Position numbers and translations under genes: made by a program. Positions 15,202 to 18,328 of a DNA stretch of 18,328 bases are shown here, in pieces (position 1 is the first letter of the stretch; each line of letters opens with the position of its first letter). The notes beneath the pieces were generated by a model. It was not told the DNA's origin, did no database searches, and saw nothing but the letters and a program-made list of their open reading frames with translations. The stretch comes from Elusimicrobiota bacterium (GTDB lineage Bacteria; Elusimicrobiota; Elusimicrobia; UBA1565; UBA9628), in the NCBI GenBank assembly GCA_023249695.1, contig JAHFCD010000003.1:1-18328 (forward strand), in the 5' to 3' direction.

Positions 15202-15522
15202 TCAGGTCGAGAACGACTTGCCGCAGGAGCACGACGAGGTCGCCTGCGGATTCTTGACCGTGAAGCCCGACTTCATCAGGCTCTCTTCGTAATCGACTTG
15301 AGAGCCGCCGATGAAGAAGTCGGCCTTCGGGTCCACGACGGTCTTCGCGCCGAACGCCTCATGCACGATGTCGGTCGGGGCGACCTCGTCGGCGACGACG
15401 AACTCGTAGCTCATGCCCGAGCAGCCGCCCGAGCCGACCTTCACGCGCAGCACCGGGGCCAGGCCTTTCTTGGAGGCCAGGGCCTGGATTTTCTTGGCGG
15501 CGCGCTCGGTCAAGGTGATCAT
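15202..15522 (-). CDS. A-type iron-sulfur cluster carrier (HesB/IscA family)
   Basis: 106 residues, full family length. The three ligand cysteines are present: C34 (GGCSGMSYEF), C98 and C100 (SSCSCGKSF). Such proteins carry 2Fe-2S or 4Fe-4S clusters from the assembly scaffold to client proteins in the cytoplasm. ATG 15522 has AAGGGA upstream and starts 10 nt after the stop of the second family member, so the two form an operon. The C-S-C-G tail and VDYEESLMKSGFTVKNPQATSSC segment are typical of the ErpA/IscA group. The end faces the Cys-repeat gene with 7 nt between stops and no terminator. No scaffold (IscU/SufU) or desulfurase gene is nearby. Confidence 0.95.
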   Translation of the reverse strand: MITLTERAAKKIQALASKKGLAPVLRVKVGSGGCSGMSYEFVVADEVAPTDIVHEAFGAKTVVDPKADFFIGGSQVDYEESLMKSGFTVKNPQATSSCSCGKSFST

Positions 15523-15532
15523 GGGATTTCCC

Positions 15533-15856
15533 TTAGAACTGCTTGGACTTGCCGCAGCCGCAGGAGCCCTTCTCGAGGGGGTTCTTGATGCGGAAGCCGG
15601 AGCTCGTCTCGTCCTCGGCGTAGTCGATCGTCGCGTCCGCGACGAACTTCAGGCTGTCGGCGTCGATGATCACGTCGAAGCCGGTTTGGGGGAGGATCTT
15701 GTCGGCGGGCTTCTTCTCGTCGAAGCCGATCTTGTACTCGTAGCCGGCGCAGCCGGACTCGTTGACGCTGAGGCGCAACGCCTTGCCCTGGGCGGACTCC
15801 TCCGACTTGAGGAAATCGGCGATCTTCTCGGCGGCCTTCGACGTGACGGTCAACAT
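15533..15856 (-). CDS. A-type iron-sulfur cluster carrier, second tandem copy
   Basis: 107 residues, first gene of the pair. Ligand cysteines: C36 (ESGCAGYEYKIGFDE), C99 and C101 (GSCGCGKSKQF). Sequence differs strongly from its neighbour (Ala/Tyr after the first Cys, Gly between the last two), so this is an old duplication and the pair may have different clients. Start ATG 15856 with GGGAG 6-7 nt upstream and a leader of about 40 nt from the promoter at 15903-15932. CGACC and GGTCG within the leader could pair close to the Shine-Dalgarno. Iron-dependent control would be expected, but no recognisable IscR or Fur site is certain. Confidence 0.95.
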   Translation of the reverse strand: MLTVTSKAAEKIADFLKSEESAQGKALRLSVNESGCAGYEYKIGFDEKKPADKILPQTGFDVIIDADSLKFVADATIDYAEDETSSGFRIKNPLEKGSCGCGKSKQF

Positions 15857-15902
15857 GGGTTTCTCCCGACCTGCTAATCCCGACTAAAAAGGTCGTGTAT
15901 AC

Positions 15903-15932
15903 AGTATAGGTCGAGGAAGGGGTCGGCGTCAA
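15903..15932 (-). promoter_or_regulatory. Promoter of the A-type carrier pair
   Basis: On the minus strand TTGACG (15932-15927), 18-bp spacer, TATACT (15908-15903). TATAC occurs twice 7 bp apart (TATACTGTATACA), so either could serve as -10. The leader is about 40 nt and ends with a normal Shine-Dalgarno. Confidence 0.7.
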
Positions 15933-15979
15933 GCGGGCGGCGGCGGTCGCGACTTGTGCGAGTTCGAGTCGTCGCGTCC

Positions 15980-16038
15980 GGCGGGATGATCCTCCGGGCC
16001 CGGCGACCGCGCGCCGGCTCCCTGCGGATCATCCCGCC
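15980..16038. repeat. Long inverted repeat with perfect 13-bp arms
   Basis: GGCGGGATGATCC (15980-15992) and GGATCATCCCGCC (16026-16038) enclose 33 nt that can itself fold through CCGG/CCGG-rich segments. No U-tract follows on either strand, so it is not a standard terminator. Possible identities are a REP-type palindrome, a recombination or partition site, or a structured RNA between the divergent genes. Confidence 0.7.
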
Positions 16039-16095
16039 TGCCTACCTGGCGAGCTCGTACGGGGCGACCTCCGCCGACATGCGGTGAGCGGGTGT

Positions 16096-16109
16096 TTCCA
16101 ACGATGGAA
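16096..16109. repeat. Palindromic site TTCCAACGATGGAA
   Basis: Same TTCCA-N4-TGGAA dyad as at 3502-3515, differing in one central base. It ends 76 bp before the -10 box of the gene at 16199, a suitable place for a regulator site. Confidence 0.5.
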
Positions 16110-16185
16110 GCGGAACGGCGCACCCTGAACGTGGAGGCCCAAGCCGTCGGGCCGAGAGGCCCAGGCTGAGAACCGGGGGCGTTGT

Positions 16186-16191
16186 TATAAT
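16186..16191 (+). promoter_or_regulatory. Extended -10 promoter (TGTTATAAT) of the large secreted protein gene
   Basis: Perfect TATAAT (16186-16191) preceded by TGT, an extended -10. No good -35 is seen at 16-18 bp, as is common with extended -10 promoters. The expected +1 is 16198, one base before the ATG at 16199, so the transcript is leaderless or nearly so. Confidence 0.75.
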
Positions 16192-16198
16192 GAAGGGA

Positions 16199-18328
16199 AT
16201 GCTCGCCGTACTTCTCTTATTGGCTCTGAATGCGTCCGCGGCCGTGCCCGCGCCCGTTCCCGTCGCGCCCCTCCCCGCGCTCGCCGTTTCGGCGCCGGTG
16301 ACCGCCGATCTTCTCGCGCGCTGGAGCATACCGCTCGAGAAGTACATGGCGATGACGCCGGAGCGCAAGGCGCAGCTGCGCGAGGACCTCGACGAGGGCG
16401 AGCGCACGCGCCTGCGCCGCCTCACGCTCATCAGCCGCCTCCGGCCGAACGATTGGCCGACCTTCGTCGATCCGAAAGGCTTTCTCACGCCGGACGGCAA
16501 TCGTCTCGTGGAGGCTCACGAGGCGGGCCTCCGGGCGCACGGCCTCGCCGTGCCGGTCGGCGTGGACATCCAGCGCGCCGACGGCAAGCCTATGACGGCC
16601 GAGGATTTCACGCGCGCGCGGGCCGTGCTCGACGGAGTCTTCGACGGCACCGCCGCGCTCGACCACTCGCAGGCGAAGGCCGGCGACGAGCTCGTCTTCG
16701 ACGCGCGCGTGCGCAACGAGACCGTGCGCTCGGTGACGGTGACCAACCCGCGCACGAAGCTGAGCCTCGAGGTCGGGCAGCTCGGCGTGGACGGGCGCAC
16801 GAATCTCGTGGCTCCGAGTCCTTATATAAACCTGACGAAAGGCTGGGAGAGCAAGCCCGGCTCGTGGGTGGACTACCGGATCCGCGCGCAGGTCGCCTAT
16901 GTGGACATGAAGGCGCGCTTCTTCAACGACGGCCCCGATCCGCGCGTCGGGCGCATGGTCGATCTCGCGGGCTCGCTCGGCGCGCCGCAAGGCGAGCTCG
17001 ACCGCGTCCGCTCGGCCCTGACCTACGACGACGCCTACCGCGCGCAGGGCCTCGTGATCTCGAGCCTGCTGGCGCAGATGGGCCGCGCGTATCATCTCGG
17101 CGGGCCGGTGGACATCGCCTGGAGCGTGACGAGCCTGACGAAGATGATGCACCTGGCGCCCAACCAGGCCTTCGACGAGTCGATCGGCTTTCGCATTCGC
17201 TTGCCCGGCGACGAGCTGTTCCTCGGCGTGTTCGGCGGCGCGATGCAGAACATATCGCCGATCGGCAACCGCGTCTACCAGGAGCTCCTCAACACGGGGA
17301 CCGTGAAGCCCGGCTTCAACCTCGAGAACGCGCCGCACTGGACGACCGGCTTGTGGGGACGCGTGCCGGGCATGGACGACGCGAAATTCAGCGTGTCGGT
17401 CGGCCAGCGCTACAACAAGGACACGACCGTGACCCAGGGCGAGGCCGCGCTGATGACGAGCTTCCACCGCGTGCCGGTGGCGGTGCGCGCGCAGTACAGC
17501 CGCGAGCGCGGCGACGGCATCGAGTTCGACCGCGAGAAGGCGCGCCTGCAGGTGGAAGCGCAGCTGACCGACCGCACCCAGGCCTACCTCGCCTACGAGC
17601 GGGACCGGATCAAGTACGGCAACGCCGAGCTCGACTCGAACGCGGTGCTGCTGGGCGTGACGATCAGCCTCGACGGCAAGCGCGGCCGCGGCGACTCGCG
17701 CCTGACGGTGGATCACCTGTTCGGCGGAGAGTACGAAACGAAGGGTCAGCCGCTGCGGCCGTTCCTGCCCGAGGCGACGAAGGTCGTCACCGGGGCGATC
17801 GCCGACGGCCTCGAGGCGGCGGAGCGCGCGACCGACCTCGCGCGGCTCGTCGACGCGGGCGCCGCCCCGGCGCGGCTCGACGCGGGCCTCAACGCCCTGT
17901 CGCTGTCGCTCTCGCGCCTGAGCCCGGAGGCCGCGACGGCGCTGATCGAGCGCCTCGGCGCCCTGCCGCTCACCGACGCCCAGAAGCGTCTGCTCGGCGA
18001 CGCCCTGCTGCGCGTCGTGCCGCCGGGCTCGGCGCTCGACGAGCAGCGGCGCCAGGCGCTGGCGAACGTCCTGGGACCCGGCGTGGACGCCGTGCTCGCG
18101 CGCGTGCGCGACGGGTCCTCGCGTGCGGAGCTGCTCGCCGCGCTGCACGCCGACGCCGCCCACGCCGTCGAGCTCCTGCGCCTGATCGGCGACCAGGAGG
18201 CCTGGAACGCGGTCGCCGTCGCCGCGGGCCGCCACGCCCTGCTCGAGGCGCTGTCCAAGAACCAGGTCATCGACATCCCCGTGCTCGACAAGACCATCAC
18301 GCTCCAGACCAACGCCGCGGTGGTCCTC
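16199..18328 (+). CDS. Large secreted, probably outer-membrane protein of unknown family; 3' end outside window
   Basis: 710 codons visible, still open at the window edge. The signal peptide is short (LAVLLLLALNASA). Residues 20-110 are charged and mixed (DLLARWSIPLEKYMAMTPERKAQL). Residues about 160-490 alternate polar and apolar residues with many aromatic turns, and AYLAYERDRIKYGNAELDSN looks like an amphipathic beta hairpin of a barrel or solenoid. Residues after about 530 are Ala/Leu-rich helices. I recognise no named family. Start: ATG 16190 is also in frame, but its first two bases are the end of the TATAAT box, so it cannot be on this transcript; ATG 16199 matches the predicted +1. 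The upstream region to 15857 carries the long hairpin and a palindrome. Confidence 0.8.
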   Translation, partial: MLAVLLLLALNASAAVPAPVPVAPLPALAVSAPVTADLLARWSIPLEKYMAMTPERKAQLREDLDEGERTRLRRLTLISRLRPNDWPTFVDPKGFLTPDGNRLVEAHEAGLRAHGLAVPVGVDIQRADGKPMTAEDFTRARAVLDGVFDGTAALDHSQAKAGDELVFDARVRNETVRSVTVTNPRTKLSLEVGQLGVDGRTNLVAPSPYINLTKGWESKPGSWVDYRIRAQVAYVDMKARFFNDGPDPRVGRMVDLAGSLGAPQGELDRVRSALTYDDAYRAQGLVISSLLAQMGRAYHLGGPVDIAWSVTSLTKMMHLAPNQAFDESIGFRIRLPGDELFLGVFGGAMQNISPIGNRVYQELLNTGTVKPGFNLENAPHWTTGLWGRVPGMDDAKFSVSVGQRYNKDTTVTQGEAALMTSFHRVPVAVRAQYSRERGDGIEFDREKARLQVEAQLTDRTQAYLAYERDRIKYGNAELDSNAVLLGVTISLDGKRGRGDSRLTVDHLFGGEYETKGQPLRPFLPEATKVVTGAIADGLEAAERATDLARLVDAGAAPARLDAGLNALSLSLSRLSPEAATALIERLGALPLTDAQKRLLGDALLRVVPPGSALDEQRRQALANVLGPGVDAVLARVRDGSSRAELLAALHADAAHAVELLRLIGDQEAWNAVAVAAGRHALLEALSKNQVIDIPVLDKTITLQTNAAVVL

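Noticed and set aside
15896..15910. IscR-type operator at the TATACTGTATACA sequence before the iron-sulfur carrier genes
   Set aside because: It is too short and too close to the -10 consensus to separate from the promoter itself.
16110..16185. Resemblance of the stretch before the last gene to a GEMM (c-di-GMP) riboswitch, because of GGCCC/GGGCC pairs and an AAGCC segment
   Set aside because: The conserved GEMM cores are not there, and the segment lies upstream of the -10 box, so it would not be in the transcript.
16190..16201. In-frame ATG at 16190 as the start of the large secreted protein
   Set aside because: Its A and T are the last two bases of the TATAAT box; a transcript from this promoter cannot include it. 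ATG 16199 matches the expected +1.
16217..18235. 672-codon minus-strand frame opposite the large secreted protein gene
   Set aside because: Same shadow effect. The plus frame has a signal peptide and an extended -10 promoter directly before its start.

Overview
The window is GC-rich bacterial chromosome with dense gene packing, short intergenic gaps and strong GC bias at third codon positions. Several traits point to an uncultured lineage such as Elusimicrobiota: secreted M16 peptidases with long Pro/Ala/Leu-rich N-terminal linkers, single-domain response regulators in clusters, a receiver protein with an N-terminal MerR/excisionase-like helix-turn-helix, and a large secreted beta-rich protein of unknown family. 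This assignment is an inference from protein character; no rRNA or other phylogenetic marker is present.

Layout. (1) 1-2712: a 3'-truncated M16 zinc peptidase on the minus strand, divergent from a secreted von Willebrand A protein that ends in a clear hairpin terminator. (2) 2770-3691: a VapBC toxin-antitoxin pair with a consensus promoter, a small MITE-like inverted-repeat element inserted exactly at the vapC stop codon, and tRNA-Cys(GCA). (3) 3692-4061: about 370 bp without a recognisable gene. (4) 4062-7460: six receiver-domain genes. Two lie on the minus strand behind a surviving C-terminal scrap of a histidine kinase; four lie on the plus strand (one OmpR-type, two tandem stand-alone receivers, one HTH-receiver). 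No intact kinase is present. (5) 7457-10781: a tight plus-strand run behind the HTH-receiver gene: a secreted TPR-like protein that seems to start at CTG, a chlorite dismutase/HemQ-family haem protein, a degenerate GIY-YIG-like protein, a DUF420 membrane protein and an alpha/beta hydrolase. (6) 10726-15194: a lipoprotein hydrolase (minus), divergent from a full-length M16 peptidase and a secreted Cys-repeat protein. (7) 15202-15856: two A-type iron-sulfur carriers in tandem (minus). (8) 15857-18328: a regulatory intergenic stretch with a long hairpin and a palindrome, then a 3'-truncated secreted, probably outer-membrane protein.

The most unusual theme is transcription-translation architecture. 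At least three genes (vapB, the OmpR-type regulator, the HTH-receiver gene) have a near-consensus -35/-10 pair with 17-bp spacing, placed so that the predicted +1 is the first base of the start codon. Three or four others have predicted leaders of 0-7 nt and no Shine-Dalgarno sequence. Leaderless and SD-led genes are therefore interspersed. Other points worth attention are the kinase-less receiver cluster, the MITE at vapC, the five-fold two-cysteine repeat protein and the paired TTCCA-N4-TGGAA palindromes.
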